Of a stretch of DNA of 64,000 bases, positions 1 through 10,216 are shown one piece after another. The first letter of the stretch is position 1. Each line of letters begins with the position of its first letter. The DNA lies in NCBI GenBank assembly GCA_050084985.1, contig JBITNC010000001.1, forward strand, positions 53,258,001 through 53,322,000, in the 5' to 3' direction. This DNA comes from Nageia nagi. Taxonomy: Eukaryota > Pinophyta. A model generated the notes under the pieces. The model was not told where the DNA came from. It did no database searches and saw only the letters and a program-made list of their open reading frames with translations. The position numbers were made by a program, and so were the translations under genes.

Positions 1-162
1 GATCCATAAAGATGAGTCCCAAAAATAAGACTTGATAAGGTAATCATATATAATAACTATCACATAAACATGAATCTTTCCTTTAGATGATGAAAAACCA
101 TGTGGGAAAAAGCCATCTGCTGAAAGACATAAGAAGGTGGAGAGGAAGATATCCTCTCAACA
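1..162 (-). repeat. 3' LTR remnant of copia element A0 (cut by window edge)
   Basis: Read on the minus strand, a purine-containing tract ending in GTAGGG at about 163-180 is followed by TGTTGAGAGG, the expected polypurine-tract/LTR junction. It lies just beyond the RNase H end of A0. Only the first 162 bases of the LTR are inside the window and no partner LTR was found, so the boundary is an inference from position. Confidence 0.45.
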
Positions 163-174
163 CCCTACAAGGAT

Positions 175-1573
175 AACTTCCTTCACCCCATGCAAGCCAC
201 ACAACTCAAGGAAACAAGGTGATGAAAAAGGTTAGTGAAGATGTTTGCAATCTATTACTGAGTTAGAATGTACTACAAGCTAAGAATGCCATCCTGAATG
301 TGTTGGCAGATGAAACACATATGAAACTTAATGTTCTTAGGATGCTGATGCTCAACAAGATTACGAGAAATTGGATGGGAATTTGGTTATCACACCAAAG
401 TATTGTTACCTGATTTTGGGAAAATCAAACTCCAATAATTTGTGAAGCCAAAGAGGCTTCTGACTTGCAGTAATAGTTTCCCTATACTCTAGCTCAGTAG
501 ATGAAAATTCTATAGCTCACTGCTTCTTGCATGATCAAGCAATGGGATAATGATTAATAAAAACACATAGGTAAGGTAGATAGTTTATCCTTGGAAGAAC
601 CAACCCAATTTGAATCAGTGTAGCCAACCAATGCTAGATCACCTTTGGTATAGTGAGAACTAAAGTTTGTAGTACTCCTCTTATGTCAAAGAATACTCTT
701 GGTTTCCTGCCAATGAGTATCATGAGGGGTCTATCCAAACTAAGAAACAAGAGCAAATGCATATAATATATCAGGTTGAGTATGCATCAGGTATAAAATA
801 ATCCCAACTAATTAGCAACACAAAGTAGCATCACACAATGGTGAAGTGCAAGAGGAAGTCAAGGTAAACCCACTATGAAAAAGTGTCAAAGAAGGATTGC
901 AATCTAACATCCTAAACAACTAAAGATATCCAAGGCATACTTTTGTTGTGAAAAAGAGATCCTTGAATTTGTCTGAGTCACTTGAAATCCAAGAAAATAG
1001 TGAGCAAGTCTAAGGTTTGCCATCTCAAAATGAGTAGAAAGGACTATTGTACAGACTGAATGTGAGAAAGAGAGTTGCAATTGAGAAGTAATTCATAAAC
1101 ATATAACACAAGGATAGCTACATAGTCAACATCTCTCTAGATGTATACATGTTGGTTAGACTGATAGCATACAAATCCTGTAGAGAGGAGAAAAATATCC
1201 ATCTTCTCATACCATGACCAAGGTGCTTGCTTGAGGGCATAAAGAGATTTCATAAGGTAATGAACAAGTGAAGGATCCTAAATAAAAATAATAGGATGCT
1301 CCATGTAAATCTCTTCCTACAAATCTCCATGCAAGAAGGCACCCTTTACATCCATCTAATAAATAGGCCATATCTAAGATGCAACTAGAGTAAGGAAAAG
1401 GAATACTAATCCACATTGGCTATAGGGGTGAAGGTATCAAAATAGTTAATCCCCTCAACCTAGAAAAATCCTTAGCCACAAGTTGTGCCTTGTACTTGTT
1501 AATAAAACCATCAATTGCATATTTGGTTCAATACACCCATTTACATCAAACCAAACTTATTCCTTGGGAATGG
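175..1573 (-). pseudogene. Ty1/copia A0 pol, 3' half: reverse transcriptase and RNase H, decayed
   Basis: The minus strand, read across frameshifts, gives the copia reverse transcriptase series: a KWVY-like start near 1,540 (WVYRTKYAIDG), the DVKGAFLHGDL region near 1,350, SLYALKQAP near 1,230, then QPDILYAF near 770. RNase H follows, with GYTDSNWVGSSKD near 610 and a terminal segment resembling the usual ADIFTKPL (ANIFTNLF) near 200. Frameshifts and stops occur every 100-200 bases, so no protein is made. The upstream part of the same gene is at 10,217-12,640; element C (1,579-10,211) separates the halves. The order PR-INT-RT-RH across both halves is the Ty1/copia order. Confidence 0.8.
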
Positions 1574-1578
1574 GAATT
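1574..1578. repeat. Target-site duplication GGAAT, left copy (element C)
   Basis: GGAAT directly precedes the TGTAGA terminus of element C and recurs directly after its other end at 10,212-10,216. A 5-bp duplication is normal for LTR-retrotransposon integrases. Confidence 0.85.
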
Positions 1579-2310
1579 GTAGAACTCAAATTATGTAAAT
1601 ACAAAATAATAAAATAATCAATCTACAATATAAGAATAAATTGATAATATGCACTATATCAATTACAATACATATATGTGAAACACATTAACCTGATATG
1701 AAGTGTATGTAGAATCGTCAACAACAAGTAGCAATGAATCTTTGGAGGATTAGGATCAAATTTGTGGTGAGCTTATGATAGATTTTTGTTTGCATGGATC
1801 AATGAATTGACCATCAAAATTTGGAACCCTTAATATAGAATATGTATGTCATTATTGGCCTAAAAGAATCATGCCATTGGTTGCATGAAATATGCCAAAA
1901 TGTGTTGTGTTAAAAGATAGAAAGTTCAAATCTCAAAGTATAATAATTTCTCATAATAGGTGGCATCAAAAGACACCATAGCTTAATGAAGATTGCGGCT
2001 GACAACCAACTATCAGAGTTTTTTTTCATATCAAAGAGTTTTGATATGTGGAGGTCTACCCATTCCACTCGTATAATAGCTTGCAAGGACATAAAAAGGA
2101 TTGAAGACCAACCTTTAGCAATAATATAAACTTTGTTATATTAAGGTACTTTAAAATATAAACCATGATAAATGATATAGCATTTAATATAACACATCGC
2201 ATTGCGTTGTAATATCAACTTATCTTGACATTTATAATATTCTGATAAGTCATTTAAGAATATAAATATGATTTATTTTATAAATAATAAATTATTTTTA
2301 GGCATCTACA
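1579..2310 (-). repeat. 3' LTR of element C
   Basis: Starts TGTAGAACTCAAATT and ends GGCATCTACA, giving inverted TGTAGA/TCTACA termini. It aligns over its length with 9,475-10,211, including the shared stretches ATTTCTCATAATAGGTGGC and TTTGTTATATTAA. Confidence 0.88.
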
Positions 2311-2327
2311 TTTTGCCCCTCTTTTGA
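2311..2327 (-). promoter_or_regulatory. Polypurine tract of element C
   Basis: The minus strand reads TCAAAAGAGGGGCAAAA and abuts the LTR. This is where plus-strand DNA synthesis would have been primed, and it shows that the element's sense strand is minus. Confidence 0.75.
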
Positions 2328-4490
2328 TATGAAATGAAAAGCATTGAAATTGCATAATCCAAAGAAGTTTAGAGAAGAGAAGAAAATTTTCAATAGTAAA
2401 GTGGACTTCCTTTTTCAATCGATATGCTAAGTATGATATGTTTTTACCCTCTTTTGTTATTGCATTTCCCCTTGCTCTAGCTTTTTTGAGGAATCAAGCC
2501 AAAAATTGGAGTCCCAATATGAGGAGTGTATCTATGTGAATCCTACTCTCCTGTACAATATCTTTTCAAGATCAAAACAACATAATACCCACATAGATCA
2601 TATCCCATTAAGAACAATCAATTGAAAGAGTAAGGATGAAATAAATATGATATCCATTGTGTCACTACGGTCAATGCGATTCATAGTTCTATTTAACCAT
2701 GACATATAGACTACTGTGATTGTAATTCATAGTCTATGAAGATCAAGCTAATGAGGTCCTTTTTAATTTACCAAGCTTGGAATAACCATAATTATCAAGT
2801 TGATGAGATGCTTTTTAATGAATCAAGTTTGAAATAACCTGTAATTGATAAGATATTTTACTCATGGAGAGACCATGGCCTTGAAAATAGTTGTTAGCAT
2901 AACATTGAACAATATCATTTTATTCCCATGACAATACCAAATATTCAAATATTCATTGGCCTCACATATCAACATTCATGTTTGATCACATTGAATTGGT
3001 TGATTTCATTGATTTTTAAAGTAAACCTAAGCTGTTGACAGCGTGAAATTTATAGAATTTATCAATCATGTATTTTGCATTTTTATTCATTATTTTCATA
3101 GTAAGGCATATTTTTGAAATAATGACATATGTAATCATATTTTCAATAATTTATAACATGCCCTATTTTTAATGTATTTGTAGTAACCATACGTTGTTGT
3201 CGGTATACAATTTGTCAAATGAAATCAACAATTTTTTATAATAATCAATTGAAAACAAGTAATTACAATTTACATCCTAAAATCATGAAAAAGCATTCAT
3301 TTATGTCATAAAAAAATCTATAATTTTTCCTTATTTCATGTTGTTGACTATGTGAATATGATGTAATTGATCTTCACAAAATATGGCACATTCAATTGGC
3401 ATAGCAAAATAAATATTCATATATGTACCATTGCAAAAACATGTATGAATTCAAAAATCAAAATTTATCATTTTCATTTAATCAAATAAAATTTTTATAA
3501 ATTAAATTTTCATGTATTCATCAAACATCTTCCAATTTATGCAATTATTTATATGTAACAAAAATGGAATTGAAATATAGCACTTGAATCACCTGCTAAG
3601 TTTACAAAAATCACATCGTTAATGGCATTTATTTACTTTAAACAAATAGTAAAAATGGAATAACATAAATTTGGCCATTATTGCATGATTTAAACATTCA
3701 AACTTACCATTTTTACCATTTCCAACAATAATGTGTCAGATTAAACCTCAATTACAATGTTTGCACGTTGTTGACTATGTGAAGGCATCAAAATTGGATT
3801 TTGAAAAAGAGGCACTTGGTAATTACAATTTTTGTTTGTATTTTTCACACATTAGGTAGTGTTCTCCAAGCATTTTTTGATATTCCACAAGAGGTTGAAT
3901 TAGTTAGGGTTTAGTTTAAAATTTGAACAAAAGGTGAATTGGAGGGTGGTTGACCTGTCATTTTCACCTTATCATTGTGTTTCTTAGAGATATATGAGGA
4001 TTGTGTGATGTGGTTGTCATCAATTGAGTTTACCTTCTCTCCTTTTTTTTACCATTCATATTACTTTTTGTGACCTATTTCTTATCATTCAACTAACATA
4101 GCAGATGAAGATTGGCAACTAGTTGAGAGGCCCATATCCAGAAGGTGAGGGCACATGGAAAAGTATCTTAGGAGCCTACCATTGAACATGCCATAAGTTT
4201 TACTTGTGTTCTAGTTCTATTTGTAAGGAGGTTTATTTTGTATCACTTTGCTTGTAATTTTGAAACCATACGATGTCATTTAATCATGCATATTACACAT
4301 ATTGCCCCTAGCAAGGCCATTATTTATCTTAGTTTGCATAATATCCATGAATGTTTCCTTTTTATATTATTTTATGTAATTAATTATGTGAATTTTATTA
4401 TTTAGTTGATTGCAATATCATAAAATTATTATTCGGGGTGGACCCATGTCCATAATGACTTTAGAAAAGGTACAAGGTTGGTAGAGGATG
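2328..4490. other. Non-coding 3' region of element C with a recurring ~150-bp motif
   Basis: No coding signal on either strand. A motif close to ACGTTGTTGACTATGTGAA recurs near 3,034, 3,191, 3,343 and 3,766, with a shorter relative near 3,616. The gaps are roughly 150 bp or twice that. Related copies lie on the other side of the PMD frame near 6,704, 6,731 and 6,956, all in the same orientation. This suggests a decayed tandem array of the sort often found near the 3' end of Tat/Ogre elements. Confidence 0.5.
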
Positions 4491-4509
4491 AACCATGAGG
4501 ATGGCATCT

Positions 4510-5208
4510 TCATGTAGTGTAGTTTGAATGATTTATCCATTACTAGTCACATCCAACAAGACCTCCCACTCCTCATAGCACTGATCGAGAGATGAGAATA
4601 GGATACAAACTCATTCCACCTACCCCTAGGTTAAATGAGTGTGACATTGTTAGATATGTACAACATCTTGGGAATTCCCATTCGGGTTGGCTTGTACACC
4701 AAGCTAAAGTTTCAAACAACAACAAGAGTTAGCAAATCTAGTTATGGTTAACTAGGGAAGAGGATCATGACTAGATCTTACTAAGGCATGAAGGTTTGGC
4801 TTTGTAGGTTGACACCTAAGGTTATTCATTATCTCCATCATTTCCACTTATCTATGTCAAAATAAGAGCCTCTCTTCATTCCCTTGGTTTGGTTTTGGTG
4901 GTTCAGGATATATGTGCTTGGGACACATGATTTGCATGGGCACCATTGGTTTTGGCCTAGCTCTACAAGAATATCTACAATTTTATGAGTGTTAACAAGT
5001 TCAACATCATAATAGCCGTGTAAGTCTCCTTTAGATATGGAATATGAGAAGATTACCACCATTTGTCTAGTGGGATTACAAAGGGTGAGGTATGATCCCT
5101 TGGATATCACATTGGCAGAGAGAGAGGAGGAGAGATGAGAGATGAGAGAGAGATGAGAGAGATTGAGAGAGAGAGAGTATGAGAGAGAGAATGAGAGAGA
5201 GGAGATGA

Positions 5209-5248
<40 letters not shown>

Positions 5249-6225
5249 CGGAGAGAGAGGAGAGAGGACGAGAGAAGAGATGAGAGAGGACCTGATAATG
5301 CCCACCTACTTGCCTAGGTGAGGTAATCATTCTTTCTTTGGACTCAAAGGAAGTTGGTAGAGCCATACTACCCCAATGAGTGTTGCATTAGTTCAGGATT
5401 TGATAGGTATTCCTCCTACCCTTATCTATTATCATTGGTATAGGATAGAGAGGGATGGTCCACCCAGAACAAATATTATATCAGGTTGGGTGGTCAATTG
5501 GGAGGAGCCTAAGATATTATGACCTAATGATAGATGTCTCTATGGTACTCAATACTATGAGGGGGTTTATGGCATGGTGGGATACTATGCATCCAACCCC
5601 ATTAGGTATGGATAATGATGACAAGGAGGAGGATATGGTGGAAGCTTTAAAGGAATCTTTGGATGAATACCCATAGTGGGTTGAACATCCCATGCATAAC
5701 ATTCTTATGCAAGGAGCACCAGGACCAACACCAATTTGGTAGCTTTAACTGAGGCTATGCCACTAGTGGTAGCAAGTAACACACATGCATTTATTACCTT
5801 TTTTGGATAGTGGTTTACAAGGTTAAGAAAATTGACATTTGATGGTTTCTGATTTATAAGAGAGAGTGTTGCATAGATTACAACACTACAAGTTGAGGTT
5901 GAAGGTTAAGCCTCTCGAGGTATAGGTAGCCACCTTATAGGCTAAAATATCAACTAGGGATGCACATATTGCATCCATAGAGTAATCTCTTAAGAGGATG
6001 CAAGAGAGGGTGTACATGCCTCCACCAAATAAACAATGGTCATTCATCCAGGGGTTGATGGACAACATAGACTACAAGGATCAAGAGATCATTATTTTGA
6101 ACAAGAAATATGAGAGGGAAAATACTTTATTGACATACTATGGGATCAGTACCAACAATGTGTTAGGTGGATTTACTTTATCAGGACATAGTAGTGGGTC
6201 TAAGAGGAAACCTAGGCCTAGCTAG
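4510..6225 (+). pseudogene. Plant mobile domain (PMD, MAIN/MAIL1-like) pseudogene, antisense in element C
   Basis: Plus-strand frames give consecutive pieces of the PMD fold. Near 4,550-4,690 is a D-LPLLIALIER segment, then NSFHLPLG and a TLLDMYNILGIPI helix, matching the family pattern D-LL-ALVERW, FHLP-GE and TL-DV--LLGLP. Near 4,900-4,990 is a DICAWDT-FAWAPLVLA-LYKN stretch matching the YAWGAA-LA-LY core. At 5,455-5,673 is HPEQILYQVGW (family: PERVL-QFG) followed by an F-AWWDTMHP segment. A charged, coiled-coil-like tail follows at 5,998-6,225. At least three stops interrupt it, and a GA microsatellite lies inside. PMD proteins exist as host genes and as passengers of plant transposons. 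Its antisense position inside an LTR element makes it a passenger here. The product's function in the element is unknown. Confidence 0.7.
5115..5289. repeat. GA-rich microsatellite
   Basis: About 175 bp made almost only of GA dinucleotides with occasional T, C or extra G. It lies within the decayed PMD frame and produces artefactual Leu/Ser-rich open frames on the minus strand. Confidence 0.95.
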
Positions 6226-6229
6226 GCTA

Positions 6230-7130
6230 GTAGTAGTGGCAGTAGTGCATAGCACTAGTTTTGTATATTAAGACATGGGCCCACCCCTATTTTATTAAAT
6301 ATTATTATATATATTATTTGCATTCTCAATTTTGTATTTAATGTGAATGAATATTTAGTTCTTGTTATTTTGTTGAATGTATGGCTTTTTCATGTTTGTC
6401 CATTTCAAGTTTGCAAAGTACAACTTGCCAAACTTAGATAACAACTCACATAAATTATTGCACATTTTTAGTTTCAAAACATTATTAAAAGGAACACAAT
6501 CATGCAATATGAATAAAATGAACATAAATGAAGCAATTTTATAACAATATTTATTTTCCACTCCCTGAAGCAAGAATGAATAAGGCCCAATTTTTCTATG
6601 TGAACAAATGCAAAAACTTGTTTTTCCCTATCCAAAATAATTCAACAAATGATAATCAATCAAGTAATACTATCATTTTTAACTTTTTTTTGGGAAAAGT
6701 ACATCGTTAACGGCCTCAAAATAATCACACATCGTTAGCTACATGGGTTTTGATATTTTGAAAAGAAAAATGTACGATGGAATTTTTCAAAACATGCCCA
6801 AAAAATCAATGGAACCATGAACTAACCTTTATGATTATGAACAAACACATTTACCCTCCAAGAAACAACCTATCTATTATACACTACATTTTGCAACCCA
6901 TATGCAGATTGCAGATGCATGCATAAAAATAGGTGCCTTCCTAGTAGTGTATGTTACATTGTTGGCTACATGAATATATGAAAATATTCATGCACACCAT
7001 TAGTGACACTTTCATCATGGCTCTTACATTATTCTTTTCATCTTGGATCTATCTCACTTTTTCCATTGTTTCCTCATCCATTCCTATTAGAAAAATAATA
7101 ACACATACATTGTGAAGTACTTATCGAACT
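6230..7130. other. No recognisable gene; spacer of element C
   Basis: AT-rich. Neither strand gives protease, integrase or reverse transcriptase motifs. It carries three weak copies of the motif described at 2.3-4.5 kb, near 6,704, 6,731 and 6,956. Confidence 0.5.
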
Positions 7131-7139
7131 AATAAAGCC

Positions 7140-9420
7140 TCTTGGTTTTTGAGTTGTCCTTGGAAAAGGGTTTGTAAATATCTCTAGCTATTCATTATCA
7201 AGATGGAAAATCCTTCTTCTACTTTGGTATGATTATCCATATAAATTTTTCTTGTCAATGAAATCCTGAATGATGTTTTCTTAATACCCTACAATTTTTT
7301 GTTAGGTGTCCTGGTGTCCTATGATAATTGCAAAATTCTTCATATATATAATTTTTAGGAACAACATTAGGAAAATGATGTTGAACCATTAGTGGAAGCT
7401 CAATAAGTTCTTTTAATAACACATTAATAATATTTTCAATAGTATTAATTAGCCTTGTAGATCTTCTTTATGGTTTATTCTTGTTCCTATCAACATTAGC
7501 TATAGCAACTTCATTTTCTTTACATGCCGTGAGGTTTCTTTTCATGTACTTGTTGTTTTTCTTTTGATTCATATATTTTGTTTTGTGATATTTTTCTTAT
7601 AAGTTTTCTTGAACAATCTTCCTTTTTAAATAAATTATCTATCATTCCAGATAATGTTAGTCCATGATTAGAGATAACCAATAACTTATACATAGGCAAT
7701 AAAGCATTTGCAAAAGTATCCTTTAAATCTTGCTCAAGCACAAAGATTTTATTTGCAGTTTGTTTCCATATTTTCATAAAATCAAACAAATATTGGTTAG
7801 GAAATTACTTAATTTTACACAAGTCTTTGAATTGATTTTTTTAAAATATTATATCTGAATTTTTTAAAAATTATGAATAAATCTTCGTATTTATCAATGC
7901 TCTTTTTAGGAAGAGTAAAATACCATTTCAATGCATCATCCTTTAAGCTACTTGAAAATAATTTTGCAAGCATATCTCTATCATTAATATATTCATAGTT
8001 CTATCATGAATATATTCCATACTTCCTCTTGAAATTTTCTAACGTGCATTTTTGGATCTTGCGAACCATCAAATTTGTAAATTTCACTCTTTTTACTAAT
8101 AAGCAATTTAGAAAAATTTTATTAATCAATGGATATTTGAAACAAACTAAGAAATCATTTCATCATCATTAAGCATTTTTTTCTAATTTCTCAATTCTTT
8201 CATCCATTGTTCTTCCATTATTTGTTACTATAGGGGTTTTCTTTTGCTACATGTTTTGGATTATAGGTACATTATTCTTCAAGGGTAGTGGAGGGGTTTG
8301 TGGTGGTGCAATGTGAATTTGAGAGAGATTTTTATTTTCTTTTTCCTTTCTTAGTTCAACTTATTTTAGTTACATAAATGGCCAATTGTATGTCATTTTT
8401 CATGTTCATGTTTGTCAATCAATTCTAGCATAAATTCTAGTTGTTGTTCCTCATTAGCCTTTTGAAAATAATTATTTCTTGATCATCAAAAAGAGCATTA
8501 AGTTTTATCTCATGTTCATCTTTTGACCAACCAAGATTATATTCATAAGCATTATTAATTACAATAGAAAGTTATTTAGCAATATCTACTACAATTTCAT
8601 TATTAACCAATCTACCCTTACCTTTATCCCTATTAGAATATTCAAGGAATGTATCTATATTATGATTATCAAATTGAGTTACCAAGTATTCAGACTTAGC
8701 CTCACAATCCTCTTTGAATTCTTCAATTACCACCTCTTTTTGTGGAGCCATATCCTCTAATTTTAGGTTGGTAGTGATGTGAATAGTCTTGCACATCATT
8801 ATCGACATCTTCTTTGTGGTATAGACCCTTTATTTTTTGGATCTTGCATTTTCATAAGAAAATAAACTATCTAAGGATTGTGACATTATTGATTTGGCTT
8901 ATAACAACTATCATTTGTTAAGTTATCAATAACTTGCTTAAAATTACTAGTAAGATAATACTCCACTTTCTCTTTATTAGATAATAATTGCTTTATGATC
9001 TAACATGGCTAGGAATTCTATCTAGCTTTTCAATTTAGCATCACTATCAAAGTATCATCATGGCTTCCAAACTTGCATCTTTAAAATCATAATTATCAGT
9101 AGTCATTTTAAACTTATTAGGAGTTTGTCCAATAATATCCATATTTTTGTTAGAACTTATATATTCAGTATCATTATATTCATTAGTATCATTATATCAT
9201 TTATATCAAGTTCTTATAGAGGTAAATTAGGGTTAACCCTAATACTTCTCCTGATATCACTAAATGAACCTTACTCTTAGAAACCCTAAGTTGTTATTCA
9301 TTAGATCCATATTTGAAACATAGGTAAAACAAACCTTAGTTTTATCATTTTCTCTAGCTATTACTCTAAGCACCTCAGGTAAGGGAAGAGATAATAATGA
9401 AAATGGATTCATGATGCTTT
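7140..9420 (-). pseudogene. Gypsy-type gag of element C, decayed
   Basis: On the minus strand, about 7,840-7,990 encodes a DALKWYFTLPKKSI block followed by an FKKFRYNI-like block. This is the usual core of plant gypsy capsid proteins, where a WY-LP motif is followed by F---F. The open stretch 7,789-7,520 continues it (FDFMKIWKQTANK, matching the family's W+--A-K). A CX2HX4HX4C knuckle (CNYHRTPGHLTKNC) lies at 7,291-7,332. The N-terminal part, from about 9,420 to 8,000, is broken into short frames. Gag would form the virus-like particle that packages element RNA. Stops and frameshifts make this copy inactive. No protease follows the knuckle. Confidence 0.72.
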
Positions 9421-9474
9421 AAAGGGATGCCATAGATCGAGATCTAGGTGTGTAAGAATATAAGGTTCATAAAA

Positions 9475-10211
9475 TGTAGAACTCAAATTGTGTAAATACA
9501 AAAAATACATAATAACTAAATCAATCTACAATATAAGAAGAAATGGATAATGTGCACTATATTAGATTATAATAAATATACATGAAACACATGCAAAGAT
9601 ATGAACTGTATGTAAATCCTCATTATCAAGTAGCAATGAATCTTTAGAGATTGGGATTGGATTCATGGTGAATTATGATAGATATTCATTTGCATGGATC
9701 AATGAATTGACCACCAAAATTTGGAACCCTCGATCTAGAAAATGCACTCATTATCAACCTAAAAGAAGCACATTATTGGCTGCATGAAATATGCCAAATT
9801 GTGTTAGGTGCAAAAGATAGAAAGTTCATAGCTCATAGTATAACAATTTCTCATAATAGGTGGCATCAAAAGACACCATAGCTTGATGAATATTATGAAT
9901 GCAAACCACCTATTAATTTCTTTTCATATCAAATAGTTCTAATCTATGAAGGTATACCTATTTCACTTGCATATATAGCCTATAAAAACATAAAAAGGAG
10001 TAAATATTGACCTCTAGCAATAATATAAACTTTGTTATATTAAAGATACTTTAAAATATAAACCATTATAAATGATATATAATTTAATATAACACATGGT
10101 ATTGCATTGTAATATCAACTTTATCTTGATATTTGTAATATTTTGATAAGTCATTTAAGAATTCTAAATATGATTTATTAAATAAATAATAAATCATTTT
10201 TAGGAATTATA
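9475..10211 (-). repeat. 5' LTR of element C
   Basis: Begins TGTAGAACTCAAATTGTG and ends AGGAATTATA; the original terminal CA has drifted to TA. It aligns with 1,579-2,310 throughout, with scattered substitutions and small indels, so the insertion is not recent. A primer site next to it at 9,474 was not recognised. Confidence 0.85.
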
Positions 10212-10216
10212 GGAAT
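10212..10216. repeat. Target-site duplication GGAAT, right copy (element C)
   Basis: Identical to 1,574-1,578. The A0 coding sequence to its right continues the A0 coding sequence to the left of element C, confirming the insertion point. Confidence 0.85.

Larger units (their letters stand above)
1579..10211 (-). mobile_element. Element C: Ty3/gypsy-like, non-autonomous, with antisense PMD frame
   Basis: An 8,633-bp insertion bounded by two alignable LTRs of 732 and 737 bp and by the duplication GGAAT. It sits inside the reverse transcriptase of copia A0. A minus-strand polypurine tract next to the left LTR and a minus-strand gag near the right LTR fix the orientation. The internal region holds a decayed gag (7.1-9.4 kb, minus) and, on the opposite strand, a decayed plant mobile domain frame (4.5-6.2 kb, plus). 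I found no protease, reverse transcriptase or integrase motif, so it looks non-autonomous. The gag style (long central helical block, CX2HX4HX4C knuckle) resembles the Tat/Ogre branch of plant gypsy elements. Tat elements are known to carry extra antisense frames near the 3' LTR, but the lineage call is inference. Confidence 0.8.

Noticed and set aside
4838-5366. Leu/Ser-rich open frames on the minus strand
   Set aside because: They are the readout of the GA microsatellite at 5,115-5,289 and have no other coding support.
4510-6225. PMD frame as a resident host gene
   Set aside because: It lies wholly between the two LTRs of element C, is interrupted by stops, and has no separate promoter or exon structure that I can see.
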